A DNA stretch of 64,000 bases, taken from the NCBI RefSeq assembly GCF_007859325.1, contig NZ_VOHK01000004.1, positions 476,720 to 540,719 of the forward strand, written 5' to 3'. Shown here piece by piece: positions 21,586-30,979 of this stretch (the stretch's first letter is position 1; every line of letters starts with the position of its first letter). The stretch comes from Luteimonas marina. Lineage in GTDB: Bacteria; Pseudomonadota; Gammaproteobacteria; Xanthomonadales; Xanthomonadaceae. A program made the position numbers and the translations under genes. The notes below the pieces were generated by a model. It had not been told where the DNA came from. It searched no databases and worked only from the letters and a program-made list of their open reading frames with translations.

Positions 21586-23622
21586 TCAACCGGCCAGCGC
21601 GGCGTCCTTGATCCTGCGGATCTGGTCACGCACCCGTGCCGCGTCCTCGAACTCCAGGTCGCGGGCATGCTGGTACATCTGCTGCTCCAGCGCCTTGAGC
21701 TTCGCGGCCAGCTTCACCGGGTCGAGGGCGGCGTAGTCCTCCGCCTCGTCGGCCACGCGCTTCACCTTGCCGCCGCGCCCGACCTTGACCATCTCCGGCT
21801 CGTCACGCGCGCCCTCCATGATGTCCATCACCGCGCGCACCACCGACTGCGGCGTGATGCCGTGCTCGGCGTTGTACTCGACCTGCTTCTGGCGGCGGCG
21901 ATCGGTCTCGTCGATCGCGGCCTGCATCGATTTCGTCACCCGGTCCGCGTACAGGATCGCCTTGCCGCGCACGTTGCGCGCGGCGCGGCCGATGGTCTGG
22001 ATCAGCGAGCCGGCCGAGCGCAGGAAGCCTTCCTTGTCGGCATCGAGGATCGCCACCAGCGATACCTCGGGCATGTCGAGTCCTTCGCGCAGCAGGTTGA
22101 TGCCCACCAGCACGTCGAACCTGCCCAGGCGCAGGTCGCGGATGATCTCCACGCGCTCTACCGTGTCCACGTCCGAATGCAGGTAGCGCACGCGCACGTC
22201 GTGCTCGCCGAGGTATTCGGTGAGGTTCTCGGCCATGCGCTTGGTCAGCGTGGTGATCAGCACCCGGTCGCCCATCGCCACGCGCGCGTGGATCTCGCCC
22301 AGCACGTCGTCGACCTGGGTCGCGACCGGGCGGATCTCGACCTCGGGATCGATCAGGCCGGTCGGCCGCACCACCAGCTCGGTCACCTGCCCTTCCGACT
22401 TCTCCATCTCGTACTTGCCCGGCGTGGCCGAGACGAAGATCGTGCGCGGCGAGCGCAGCTCCCACTCCTCGAACTTCAGCGGCCGGTTGTCCAGCGCCGA
22501 CGGCAGACGGAAGCCGAACTCCACCAGGGTCTCCTTGCGCGAACGGTCGCCCTTGTACATCGCACCGACCTGCGGCACGGTCACGTGCGACTCATCCACC
22601 ACCAATAGCGCGTCCGGCGGCAGGTAGTCGAACAGGCACGGCGGCGCCTCGCCAGGCATGCGCCCGGTGAGGTGGCGCGAGTAGTTCTCGACGCCGTTGC
22701 AGTAGCCGACCTCGGCCATCATCTCCAGGTCGAACTGCGTGCGCTGCTGCAGCCGCTGCGCCTCGACCAGCTTGTTCTGCGCGTAGAACTGCTCCAGCCG
22801 CTGCGGCAGCTCCAGCTTGATCGCCTCGATCGCATCCAGCGTCGTGCGTCGCGTGGTGACGTAGTGCGACTTCGGATAGATCGTATAGCGCGGCAGCGTG
22901 CGCCTGGTTTCGCCGGTCAGCGGGTCGAACTGGGTCAGCTTCTCGATCTCGCCGTCGAACAGTTCGATGCGCAGCGCCTCGTCGTCGGACTCGGCCGGAT
23001 GCACGTCGATCACCTCGCCGCGCACGCGGTAGGTGCCGCGGCGCAGCTCGGTGTCGTTGCGGGTGTACTGCATCTCGGTCAGGCGCCGGATCAGCTCGCG
23101 CTGGTCGATGCGCTCGCCGCGCACCATGTGCAGCACCATCTTGAAGTATTCGTTCGGGTCGCCCAGGCCGTAGATCGCCGACACCGTGCACACGATGATC
23201 GCGTCGCGCCGTTCCAGCAGCGCCTTGGTCGCCGACAGCCGCATCTGCTCGATGTGTTCGTTCACCGAACTGTCCTTCTCGATGAAGGTGTCGGTGGACG
23301 GCACGTAGGCCTCGGGCTGGTAGTAGTCGTAGTAGCTGACGAAGTACTCCACCGCGTTGTGCGGGAAGAACTGCTTGAACTCGCCGTACAGCTGCGCCGC
23401 CAGCGTCTTGTTCGGCGCCATCACCAGGGTCGGCTTCTGCACGCGCTCGATCACGTTGGCGATCGTGTAGGTCTTGCCCGACCCGGTCACGCCCAGCAGC
23501 GTCTGCCGCGCCAGGCCGCTCTCGAAGCCGTCGACCAGCTTTTCGATCGCCTGCGGCTGGTCGCCCGCCGGCTGATAAGGCGCGACGAGCTGGAAACCGG
23601 CGGGGTGGATGGCGTCGTTCAT
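21586..23622 (-). CDS. uvrB: UvrABC excinuclease subunit B
   Basis: This 678-residue helicase-like damage-verification subunit of nucleotide excision repair has Walker A GVTGSGKT at 44-51. The beta-hairpin region that clamps DNA follows ([12 protein letters not shown]). Motif II DESHVT lies near 340, motif [15 protein letters not shown] near 540, and a UVR domain that contacts UvrC at the C-terminus ([20 protein letters not shown]). Its length matches the family. The start lies next to a family C repeat, so its control region is short. A tRNA-Val gene lies downstream on the same strand. Confidence 0.98.
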   Translation of the reverse strand: MNDAIHPAGFQLVAPYQPAGDQPQAIEKLVDGFESGLARQTLLGVTGSGKTYTIANVIERVQKPTLVMAPNKTLAAQLYGEFKQFFPHNAVEYFVSYYDYYQPEAYVPSTDTFIEKDSSVNEHIEQMRLSATKALLERRDAIIVCTVSAIYGLGDPNEYFKMVLHMVRGERIDQRELIRRLTEMQYTRNDTELRRGTYRVRGEVIDVHPAESDDEALRIELFDGEIEKLTQFDPLTGETRRTLPRYTIYPKSHYVTTRRTTLDAIEAIKLELPQRLEQFYAQNKLVEAQRLQQRTQFDLEMMAEVGYCNGVENYSRHLTGRMPGEAPPCLFDYLPPDALLVVDESHVTVPQVGAMYKGDRSRKETLVEFGFRLPSALDNRPLKFEEWELRSPRTIFVSATPGKYEMEKSEGQVTELVVRPTGLIDPEVEIRPVATQVDDVLGEIHARVAMGDRVLITTLTKRMAENLTEYLGEHDVRVRYLHSDVDTVERVEIIRDLRLGRFDVLVGINLLREGLDMPEVSLVAILDADKEGFLRSAGSLIQTIGRAARNVRGKAILYADRVTKSMQAAIDETDRRRQKQVEYNAEHGITPQSVVRAVMDIMEGARDEPEMVKVGRGGKVKRVADEAEDYAALDPVKLAAKLKALEQQMYQHARDLEFEDAARVRDQIRRIKDAALAG

Positions 23623-23634
23623 GGGAACCCGTAA

Positions 23635-23813
23635 GTGTAGGAGGGGCTTCGGCCGCGATCAAAAGCCCGCCCAACGTCCCTGCAGGAGCGGCTTCAGCCG
23701 CGACCCGGTCGCTTCAAAGCGGGCGCGGATTGCGCCAAGGCCGCTGACATGGGGGAGCGGAGCCTTGCGCGCGCGGGACATGGGACAGGGTCGCGGCTGA
23801 AGCTGCTCCCACA
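23635..23813. repeat. Family C repeats, at least three arms
   Basis: Three related arms are visible: TAGGAGGGGCTTCGGCCGCG (23638), CAGGAGCGGCTTCAGCCGCG (23683) and the inverted CGCGGCTGAAGCTGCTCCCA (23792). They occupy most of the 306-bp space between uvrB and fimT. No gene is seen there. Confidence 0.75.
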
Positions 23814-23928
23814 GGCAGATGGGGGTGCGATCGAAGTTTTCCTACCCCCGGATCAGGGCAGCACCGATGCCAGGCACGGCCTGCCGGTTCTAACCTGCCC
23901 CGGTCCACAGAGGCCAGGAGGGCCGCAG

Positions 23929-24456
23929 ATGAACCGCAAGGATACGGGTTTCACCCTCATCGAGGCGATGATCGTGCTGTCGATCGCCGCCATGCTCCTC
24001 ACCGTCGGCCTGCCCGCCTTCGCGTCGGCGATGCAGCGGCACCGCGTCACCGCGACATTGCACCTGCTGGCCGCCGACATGGCCATGGCGCGGGGCAGCG
24101 CCGTCGTCCAGGGTAAACAGGTGGTGGTGTGTCCCCGCACCGAAAGCAATCGCTGCGGCGCCGCCAGCGACTGGGGCCGCGGCTGGCTGGTCTTCACCGA
24201 CGCCGACGGCAACCGCCAGCCCGACATCGCGGCCGACATCCTTCGCTCGGCGGACGCGCCGGGCCGCGGCGGCAGGCTCTCCGTGATCTCGTCACGCCCG
24301 TTCCTGCGCTACCAGGTCGACGGCCGAAGCGCCCACAGCAACCTCACCGTCCACGTCTGCGCGGACGGCCAGCTGGCCGGACAGGTTGTGGTCAACAACC
24401 ACGGCCGCGCGCGGACCTCGCGGCCGAAGTCGCCTGCCGCGTGTCCGGGCGGCTGA
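23929..24456 (+). CDS. fimT: FimT-type minor pilin (pseudopilin)
   Basis: This 175-residue prepilin starts with AGGAGG 7 nt upstream. A short leader (MNRKDTG) precedes the PilD cleavage and methylation motif GFTLIEAMIVL and the hydrophobic N-terminal helix. The globular part resembles GspH/FimT proteins (cysteine-containing, RGWLVFTDADGNRQPD). The C-terminal tail carries a GRAR motif, about residues 159-162. In FimT of natural transformers a GRxR-type tail motif binds incoming DNA. The gene stands alone, 9 kb from the main minor-pilin operon, on the opposite strand. FimT is preferred over FimU because the operon copy lacks this tail motif. Confidence 0.82.
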   Translation: MNRKDTGFTLIEAMIVLSIAAMLLTVGLPAFASAMQRHRVTATLHLLAADMAMARGSAVVQGKQVVVCPRTESNRCGAASDWGRGWLVFTDADGNRQPDIAADILRSADAPGRGGRLSVISSRPFLRYQVDGRSAHSNLTVHVCADGQLAGQVVVNNHGRARTSRPKSPAACPGG

Positions 24457-24526
24457 ACCCCGCCGCCCGCCGTGCCCTGCATCGACCTTGACCCCGGCCG
24501 AACAGGCACTAAAATGGCCGTCCCCC

Positions 24527-24603
24527 GCCCGAATAGCTCAGCCGGTTAGAGCACTTGACTGTTAATCAGGGGGTCGTTGGTTCGAGTCCAACTTCGGGCG
24601 CCA
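24527..24603 (+). tRNA. tRNA-Asn (anticodon GTT)
   Basis: The 77-nt gene has acceptor GCCCGAA/TTCGGGC, D-arm TAGCTCAGCCGGTTAGA, anticodon loop CTGTTAA (anticodon GTT), T-loop GGTTCGAGTCC and an encoded CCA. A strong palindromic terminator follows 11 bp later. Confidence 0.97.
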
Positions 24604-24614
24604 GATTCCGGATC

Positions 24615-24650
24615 CACGAAAAAGCCGCGGCATGCCGCGGCTTTTTCGTG
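24615..24650. terminator. Bidirectional intrinsic terminator
   Basis: This is a perfect palindrome with the stem CGAAAAAGCCGCGGC facing GCCGCGGCTTTTTCG. It has A-runs on one side and T-runs on the other, so it can end both tRNA-Asn (plus) and pilE operon (minus) transcripts. Confidence 0.9.
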
Positions 24651-24664
24651 TCCCGGCGCAGCGC

Positions 24665-25099
24665 TCACCAGCAATCGGCAGCGGTTCCCGTTGCGCCACC
24701 GCCAACATCCTTCTCGCCGGCCTGCGTCAGCGTCAGCGTCATGCACCGTGTATCTCCGGTCTGCGAACCATAGGGCGCTGCGGCCAGGGTGAACTCGGTA
24801 TTGGCGTCATTCGGCGTGAACGTCAGGTCGTACGCCTTGGCTCCATCGCGTGGCGACACCCGGTGCGCGGTATCGACGGTGGTCCAGAATCCGGCGTATG
24901 AACCTTGCACTGTGCGGTGACGCTCGGCGCGCTGGGCCAGTTCGACCAGGGCGGCCTTGGCCTGGCCGCGCTTGCCCTTGCGGATACTGTCGTTGTAGAC
25001 CGGATAGGCGATCCCCGCCAGGACCGCCACGATCCCGACCGTGATCATCAGTTCGATCAACGTGAAGCCGCGCGCCGCGGTCCTGCGGCGGCGATACAT
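24665..25099 (-). CDS. pilE: Type IV pilus minor pilin PilE
   Basis: This 144-residue prepilin has an 11-residue basic leader (MYRRRRTAARG) before the cleavage motif FTLIELMITVGIVAVLAGIA, as in type IVa pilins. The next segment (YNDSIRKGKRGQAKAALVEL) is typical of PilE minor pilins, and a C-terminal disulfide loop is likely (Cys in GDTRCM and in the final ADCW). It is the last gene of the fimU-pilV-W-X-Y1-E series, 59 bp after pilY1. It is expected to join the initiation complex that primes pilus assembly. Confidence 0.92.
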   Translation of the reverse strand: MYRRRRTAARGFTLIELMITVGIVAVLAGIAYPVYNDSIRKGKRGQAKAALVELAQRAERHRTVQGSYAGFWTTVDTAHRVSPRDGAKAYDLTFTPNDANTEFTLAAAPYGSQTGDTRCMTLTLTQAGEKDVGGGATGTAADCW

Positions 25100-25158
25100 G
25101 GACTGCCTGTCACCTTTCACGGTCGTTCCCCCTGGAATGCGAAGCCGAGTCGCCACGG

Positions 25159-28100
25159 TCATTTGAGTTGTCGCCACGATTGCCTGCCGCAGGGCCTGGG
25201 CAGCACGAATGCGCCGGGATAGATCACCACCTGGCATTCCTCGAACGAGGGGCAATCCACGCCCGGCGTGCAGGTCGGCTCGGTGATGTACTTGGTCGGA
25301 TTGATCGCCGCGACGGACGTGCTGGTGATCGGCGCACCCGCATTCTCGATCTGGACCGCGCCGCAGTTCGCCCCCTCGCAGGCCGCACTCTCCGAACCGA
25401 GCGTCCTCACGTGGCTCAGCGCGCCGGCACCGGACAACAGATCCAGCGCATAGACGATGTTGGTGCCACCCGGGTCGCAGCTGTCGCCGGTCGGCGAGAA
25501 CGTCGTGAAGAACACGCGGCCGCTCTGGATGCGCGGGGTCGCGATGAACCGCTCGCCCACCGGATCGAGATCACTCCCCGTCGCATTGCCCGCCTCGTTG
25601 TCGACCACCAGATCCAGGTACCAGCCGCGCTTGGCGTTGCCGCCGTAGTAGCTGACGCGATTGCGGCTGATGTTGCGCGTCGTGACATTGGTATCCGGCG
25701 TTCCGTTGCCGTCGGTGTCGATCATGTTCGTCGCATGCAGCTGGATCCATTGCCGCTGCAGGGCCGTCTCCTTCTCGCTGGCGTTGGCGATCGCGATCGC
25801 GGTGCCGCTGTCGAACACGCCGTACAGCGACTGCACGTCCGGCTCCTCGGCAATGTCGTTGTCGCCCTCGACGAAGTACCTGCCCGTCCCGAAGTACACC
25901 ATGACGCCGTCGCCCGGACCCGCGGAGACGCGGATACCGCCGGTGACCGGCTGGCGCTGGCCGTTCGAGGCCAATGCCGTGACCAGGGGTTCTCCGCCGA
26001 ACGCCACGTTCCAGAGCGTCTCGGAGGCATTGCTCAGGTCGAACTTCCACAAGTTGCCCTGCAGGTCGCCGCCGTACACGGTGTCGGCCTTGCCGTTGCC
26101 GTCACGATCGATGGCGGTGATCTGGCCCAGGCCGTTGAACGGATGGTTGGTCCGTGCGCACAGGAGCCCGGTGACGCCGCAGATCCAGTCCGTCAGCGGA
26201 TCCGTCGAGGTTCCGGCCTGGTGGCCGTCGTCCGCGGTCAGCTTCGCGATCGGCTGCCCCGTGAACGCATCCACGATGTACAGCGACGGGTCGCTGGTGT
26301 GGCCGCCATAGCCGTTGCCGAACAGCACGCCCCAGCGATCGTTCTCCAGCGGCAGCAGCAGCGGTCGTCCGTAGACATTGCCGATGTCGTTGTCGATCGT
26401 GGCGTTCAATTCCCAGAGCACGTCGCCGTTGCCGAAGCTGCCCGGATTGCTCACGTCCAGCGCGAACACCGAGCGCCCGCCGCCTCCCATGGCGCCCACG
26501 AGGACCGTCTTCCAGACACCGCCGTCCTTGGCGTCGGTGACGGTGACCTGGCCATCCACGTAATACCGATGGTTGTAAAGCGCATCCGGCAGCGCAAGCT
26601 GGCCGAGGCGGCGCAGGGCCTCATGCGGAATGAAGGCGAACATCTCGGCGCCGGCACCGGTGCCCGCGCAGGCCACCGGCGAATCGGGTGCGCAGGGGGT
26701 GGTATTGCCGTTGAACGCATGCAGCATGCCGTCGTTCGCCCCCACGTAGACGACGGTGTCGCGCGACTGCTTCTGCACGAGATAGCCGCTGTCACCCGAG
26801 TAGCCGGAGAACATCGCCCCCGCATAGCTTCCGTAACCGAAGTCGGAGCGCGGCGAGGCGATGATCGGCTCGGAGTTGATGATGTCGCCGAGCACCGACG
26901 AGCGGGCGCGCAGCGTGTTGCCCACGCCCGGGCGATCCGCCTCGCGGGACTGGTCGCCGCGCAGATAGTCGACGATCGCGGCCGGGCTGTATGTCGCCTC
27001 GTACGCGTTCGGCAGGGTGGACAGGTCCTGGGTGATGCCGAGGCGGCCGAAGCGCGTCACATTGTCAACGCCCAGATTGTCGTTGTTGCCCAGGAACTCC
27101 CGGACGGTGATCGCCGAGCTCACGCCGGCCTGGATCGCCGTGCGGATGTTGCGTGCGCTGTGCGCCGGCAGTCCGGCCTGCGCATTCCACAGTTCCATGG
27201 TCGCAAGCGTGCCGTCCTGGTTGACCGCGGTCGCGGACAGGTTACCGGTCCAGTCATTGCCCTCACGATCACGCAGGAAACTTGGAGTCAGGGTAAACGA
27301 ACTGCTGCCCACGCGTGCGCCATTCAATGCCTGGCTGCCGGCGGGGGGGGAGGACATTGAGATGTCGTCGAACGCCCGCGACAGCTGCGCGCGCAGGTTC
27401 AGCGGGTTGGTCACCAGGAAGTAGTTGTCCGGGTCGCCGTCGTTGTTCTGGTCCCAGGCCGTCGGCGTGGGCGAGCCATACTTGGCCGCGTACCACAGCG
27501 GATCATTGAGCTGCGTCCCGCCCGCCACGGTGCCCGGGGTGAACGTGCGAGAGGCATTGAACCCCAGCCCTTGGTTGCATGGCGCAGTACTCGTCGCACC
27601 CACGCAGCCACCTGCCCATATGCCAGCGGGAGTATTTAGCTCGTAGGTATACTCAGCATTTCCCGCCGCGTTTTCTGCAGGACTACCTCCATTCGACCGA
27701 TCTCTAACCTCTAGGTAGATCCCATCATTGCTGGTCCCTGAAATGACGTAGCCCATTGCCTGATTTGCACTACCATATGCGTATTCCGAGGTCAGGTTAA
27801 TCGTCACTGTATTGTCGCTGTTCGACAGGATCTCGTAACGAACGATCGCATCCATATCGTGGTCGTTACCCTGCTCGACATCCTCGTAATTGATCCGGAA
27901 CACCGCGTAAGGACGCCCTTCATTGACAGTCGCATCCTGTTCCCCAGCATCAATCTGCGCAGGGAAGTTTGCGAATGATTCCACGTAGAAATCGACAATG
28001 GTGTTGGTTGGCTTGCGAGTGGCGCCACCAAAGGTCCCGCTGACGGTCTTGGCGAAGGGCAGCAGCGTCACCGTCTGCCCGCCGACCGGGAACTCGATCC

Positions 28101-30477
28101 GCGGCAGCGGCGACGCCAGCGCGATCGAATAGGTGACGACGTTCTGCTCGTCATCGGCCGCGTTGATATCGATGTTGCGCCCATAGCGCGCCACGCTGGC
28201 GGAATAGTAGGTGCCCTGCTTGGTCGGCTCCTCCGGCGCGAGGCCGCGGATATTGCCGAAGCTCGACGCCGATTTCGCAGTCGGTGCGCCATCGGTGGCC
28301 TGCCCGTCGACTTCACCGATGAAGACGCTGCGCGCCTCCCCGAACTCGGCCGTCCAGATCTCCTGGCCTTCGCTTTCGACATCCAGGCCAGGTAGTGCCG
28401 TGTCGTTCCCCGTGTCGTTGAAAGCGCTGCCCGGCAGGTCGCCGTCGTAGCTCGGATTGATGTCGCTGACGATGGTCTGGTGCGGCTTGGCGCAAGTGGG
28501 ATAGGCCGGATGGGTCACGTCGCCATTGACCACCGTATCGGCGTACGGGTTCCGCCAAGCAGGGGCGGGCAGACCGAGCCGCGTGTCTTCCGACTGGCCC
28601 TCGGTGCTGCCCCCGCTGCTGAAGCGTGCGGTCGGCGCCGCCGCGCCCGCGAAGTAGCGCAGGCCTTCGAACAGCATCTCGGCAATGGGGTTGCCCCACA
28701 TGCGGCACTCGCCGTTGTTGATCACGCGACCGCCCTGGGACACGCAGTTGCCTCCGACCCCGTGCGCCGTGTTGGCCCAGTTCCAGTTGGTGTCACTGTT
28801 CAGGTTGTCGGTCACGCTACTGTTGTAGCCGCCGCCGATCATCCGCAACCGATCAATGCTGCGGACGACGCCCTCGACATCGGTCCGGAACCGGCCGTTG
28901 TCGGGGTCGATCTCACGATTGAAGTCCTCGATATTGCTGCGCAGCACGCCGCCTTCGATGTTGTTCGCCTGCGAACCGGTGATCAGGCCGAAGAACATCT
29001 TCCGGGTTTCGCCGTAGTCGTGCAGGATGCCCGTCGGCTTGTAGATGGGATTCGCAGCATTGCCGTAGGCCTTGCAGATTCCGTCACGCAGCGCTGCATT
29101 GGTGGCACCGTCGGGACACGCCAGGACGCGGACCGCATAGTCCTGCCGGCTGCCCGCACTCGACGTGTCCTCCCAGAACAGGCCCCAGTTGTCGTCCCCC
29201 CCCGCCTCTTGATGGCGGAACTCGACGCTATGGGTCCCCGCCGCCAGCGTGATCGTGCCGGAATGGTTGTTGAGGCCGCCGTCGCTGCGGTCGTTCGCGT
29301 GCCCGCCATACCAGCCCACGACATGGGTGCCGTTGATGAATACGTCGACCGCGTCATCGCCGTCCACGGCGAAGCGATAGGTGCCGTCTACCGGGACGAC
29401 GATCTGGCCCTGGATCCTGCTCAGATAGTTGTCGTGACCACAGCCATTGCCGGTAAATGGGTTGTTGGTCGCAGTCTTGTTGATCTGCGTGACAGTGCCC
29501 GTGCCGCACTGGTTCGCAGCAATCGCGTTTCCTGTAAACAGCGTGTTCATGCCCGCCAGATCGCCGGGACTCCCGCTGCCGATAGTGCGTCGCCATGTCG
29601 TGAGCTGCAGGCCCTGCAGTGCGGACGCCGGCACCAGTTGCCAGGTCGAAGAGCCGCTGATGCAAGCTACGCGACTATTGCTCGAGTTGAAGCAGTTGTT
29701 TCCGGCAACCGGCCCTTCGATCGACAGCCAGTTCCACACCCGGAAATCGCTGTTCTGCATCACGCGGAACATCGGCGCGGTGTAGTTAGGGAACGCAGCG
29801 CCGGTGTCTGTCACCGTGGTGACGGCAAACAGGTGGTACTTGTTTGCACCGGGCAGCGGAAGCGGCGCGTAGTTGCGAATGTCATAACCATCGCGCGCGA
29901 CGCTCTGGTACTCCTTGCCCCAGCTGTGCGCATCCTGCGGGAAGTAGGCGCCCTGCAGCACGGTCTCCGTATTGGTGTCGACGTGACGCCAGCCGCCGTA
30001 GAGCACGCGGCGCAGCGCATCCATGCGCGACATGGTCAGGTAGTTCAGGAAGTCGCCGCTCCACCTGCCGGTGCACTGCTTGTTGGTCGTCGCCGACTGC
30101 GGTACGAAGCGGTTCGTCTGCCAGGAGTAGCAGACGTAGGAGTTGAAGTAGCCGTAATAGTCGATTTTGTAGCGCGAACTGCCGTCGGTCGGCGCCGGGT
30201 TCTTGAGTTCCCAGCCGCGATAGCCGACATCGAGGATGCCGTCGCCATCGAGGTCGGAGGCGTCGTTGTAGGCTTCGTAGTAGATCTTGTGGTCCTTGCC
30301 CATCACCAGCATGTTGAGCGGCGGCACTGCATCCCTCATGTACAGTGGAACCTGCGCAATCGTCGGCGGCGTCCCGGCAATGAATGTCGTGTCGGAGCGC
30401 ACGCTGCTGACGCCAAATCCCAGAAGCACGACCAGCAGGCCGGCGATCCCGATGCGGAGAAGAGTGCTGTGGCTCAT
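25159..30477 (-). CDS. pilY1: Type IV pilus tip adhesin/biogenesis protein PilY1 with PA14-like insert
   Basis: This 1772-residue exported protein starts MSHSTLLRIGIAGLLVVLLG after GAGGAA. The N-terminal region contains the PilY1/PilC-like stretch NDASDLDGDGILD. A PA14-like domain (about 340-440) includes VDGTYRFAVDGDDAVDVFIN and GLFWED. The C-terminal third is the conserved beta-propeller, with VYVGANDGMLHAFNG near 1240 and a calcium loop DRDGNGKAD near 1460. PilY1 proteins sit at the pilus tip, aid assembly and mediate adhesion and surface sensing. Base composition is visibly less GC-rich around 27630-28010 and 29440-29760, suggesting mosaic, fast-evolving domains. Confidence 0.93.
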   Translation of the reverse strand: MSHSTLLRIGIAGLLVVLLGFGVSSVRSDTTFIAGTPPTIAQVPLYMRDAVPPLNMLVMGKDHKIYYEAYNDASDLDGDGILDVGYRGWELKNPAPTDGSSRYKIDYYGYFNSYVCYSWQTNRFVPQSATTNKQCTGRWSGDFLNYLTMSRMDALRRVLYGGWRHVDTNTETVLQGAYFPQDAHSWGKEYQSVARDGYDIRNYAPLPLPGANKYHLFAVTTVTDTGAAFPNYTAPMFRVMQNSDFRVWNWLSIEGPVAGNNCFNSSNSRVACISGSSTWQLVPASALQGLQLTTWRRTIGSGSPGDLAGMNTLFTGNAIAANQCGTGTVTQINKTATNNPFTGNGCGHDNYLSRIQGQIVVPVDGTYRFAVDGDDAVDVFINGTHVVGWYGGHANDRSDGGLNNHSGTITLAAGTHSVEFRHQEAGGDDNWGLFWEDTSSAGSRQDYAVRVLACPDGATNAALRDGICKAYGNAANPIYKPTGILHDYGETRKMFFGLITGSQANNIEGGVLRSNIEDFNREIDPDNGRFRTDVEGVVRSIDRLRMIGGGYNSSVTDNLNSDTNWNWANTAHGVGGNCVSQGGRVINNGECRMWGNPIAEMLFEGLRYFAGAAAPTARFSSGGSTEGQSEDTRLGLPAPAWRNPYADTVVNGDVTHPAYPTCAKPHQTIVSDINPSYDGDLPGSAFNDTGNDTALPGLDVESEGQEIWTAEFGEARSVFIGEVDGQATDGAPTAKSASSFGNIRGLAPEEPTKQGTYYSASVARYGRNIDINAADDEQNVVTYSIALASPLPRIEFPVGGQTVTLLPFAKTVSGTFGGATRKPTNTIVDFYVESFANFPAQIDAGEQDATVNEGRPYAVFRINYEDVEQGNDHDMDAIVRYEILSNSDNTVTINLTSEYAYGSANQAMGYVISGTSNDGIYLEVRDRSNGGSPAENAAGNAEYTYELNTPAGIWAGGCVGATSTAPCNQGLGFNASRTFTPGTVAGGTQLNDPLWYAAKYGSPTPTAWDQNNDGDPDNYFLVTNPLNLRAQLSRAFDDISMSSPPAGSQALNGARVGSSSFTLTPSFLRDREGNDWTGNLSATAVNQDGTLATMELWNAQAGLPAHSARNIRTAIQAGVSSAITVREFLGNNDNLGVDNVTRFGRLGITQDLSTLPNAYEATYSPAAIVDYLRGDQSREADRPGVGNTLRARSSVLGDIINSEPIIASPRSDFGYGSYAGAMFSGYSGDSGYLVQKQSRDTVVYVGANDGMLHAFNGNTTPCAPDSPVACAGTGAGAEMFAFIPHEALRRLGQLALPDALYNHRYYVDGQVTVTDAKDGGVWKTVLVGAMGGGGRSVFALDVSNPGSFGNGDVLWELNATIDNDIGNVYGRPLLLPLENDRWGVLFGNGYGGHTSDPSLYIVDAFTGQPIAKLTADDGHQAGTSTDPLTDWICGVTGLLCARTNHPFNGLGQITAIDRDGNGKADTVYGGDLQGNLWKFDLSNASETLWNVAFGGEPLVTALASNGQRQPVTGGIRVSAGPGDGVMVYFGTGRYFVEGDNDIAEEPDVQSLYGVFDSGTAIAIANASEKETALQRQWIQLHATNMIDTDGNGTPDTNVTTRNISRNRVSYYGGNAKRGWYLDLVVDNEAGNATGSDLDPVGERFIATPRIQSGRVFFTTFSPTGDSCDPGGTNIVYALDLLSGAGALSHVRTLGSESAACEGANCGAVQIENAGAPITSTSVAAINPTKYITEPTCTPGVDCPSFEECQVVIYPGAFVLPRPCGRQSWRQLK

Positions 30478-30499
30478 ATCTGAATTCCTCGTGCCGCGC

Positions 30500-30970
30500 T
30501 CAGGGAATGAACACGGTGTCGACAACCGATTCCGATGACGGGAACAGGGCGCGGTCGCGCTGGTAGGCGGTCACCTGATAGATCTGGTCGGTGCGCTCGG
30601 CCTCGTCCGCGGGCATGTCGAGCGCGCCCCAGGAGAAGCACAGGTCCAGCCGGCGGACGAAGGGCGCGTCCGGGTCGTCCCAGCCCTGCGCATCGTGGAG
30701 GAAGCTGCAGTTGGTCGGGGCGACGTTGGTCGGCGGGTTCCGGCCGGCCTTCACGTCCGCTTCCAGAGCGCCTTCCTGCAAGCGCGCCGCCGATTCGGCG
30801 TTCTGGAACGCCATGCTGCCGGCCTGATAGTTCGCGGACATCCGCTCCTGCAGTCCCGCGACCTGCATGGCGATGATGCCGATCAGCGCCAGCAGGATCA
30901 GCATGATCAGTGCGACGTACAGCACGGCGCCGGACTGGTGGCGTTTCGATGCCCCGGGGAATGTCTTCAT
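30500..30970 (-). CDS. pilX: Type IV pilus assembly protein PilX
   Basis: This 156-residue minor pilin-like protein has a short basic N-terminus followed by QSGAVLYVALIMLILLALIG, the PilX version of the pilin helix with no classical GFTLIE motif. A family-typical region, GLQERMSANYQAGSMAFQNA, follows. It lies 22 bp before pilY1 and 9 bp after pilW, clearly in the operon. PilX helps anchor PilY1 in the tip complex. Confidence 0.92.
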   Translation of the reverse strand: MKTFPGASKRHQSGAVLYVALIMLILLALIGIIAMQVAGLQERMSANYQAGSMAFQNAESAARLQEGALEADVKAGRNPPTNVAPTNCSFLHDAQGWDDPDAPFVRRLDLCFSWGALDMPADEAERTDQIYQVTAYQRDRALFPSSESVVDTVFIP

Positions 30971-30979
30971 GTGCTTGGC

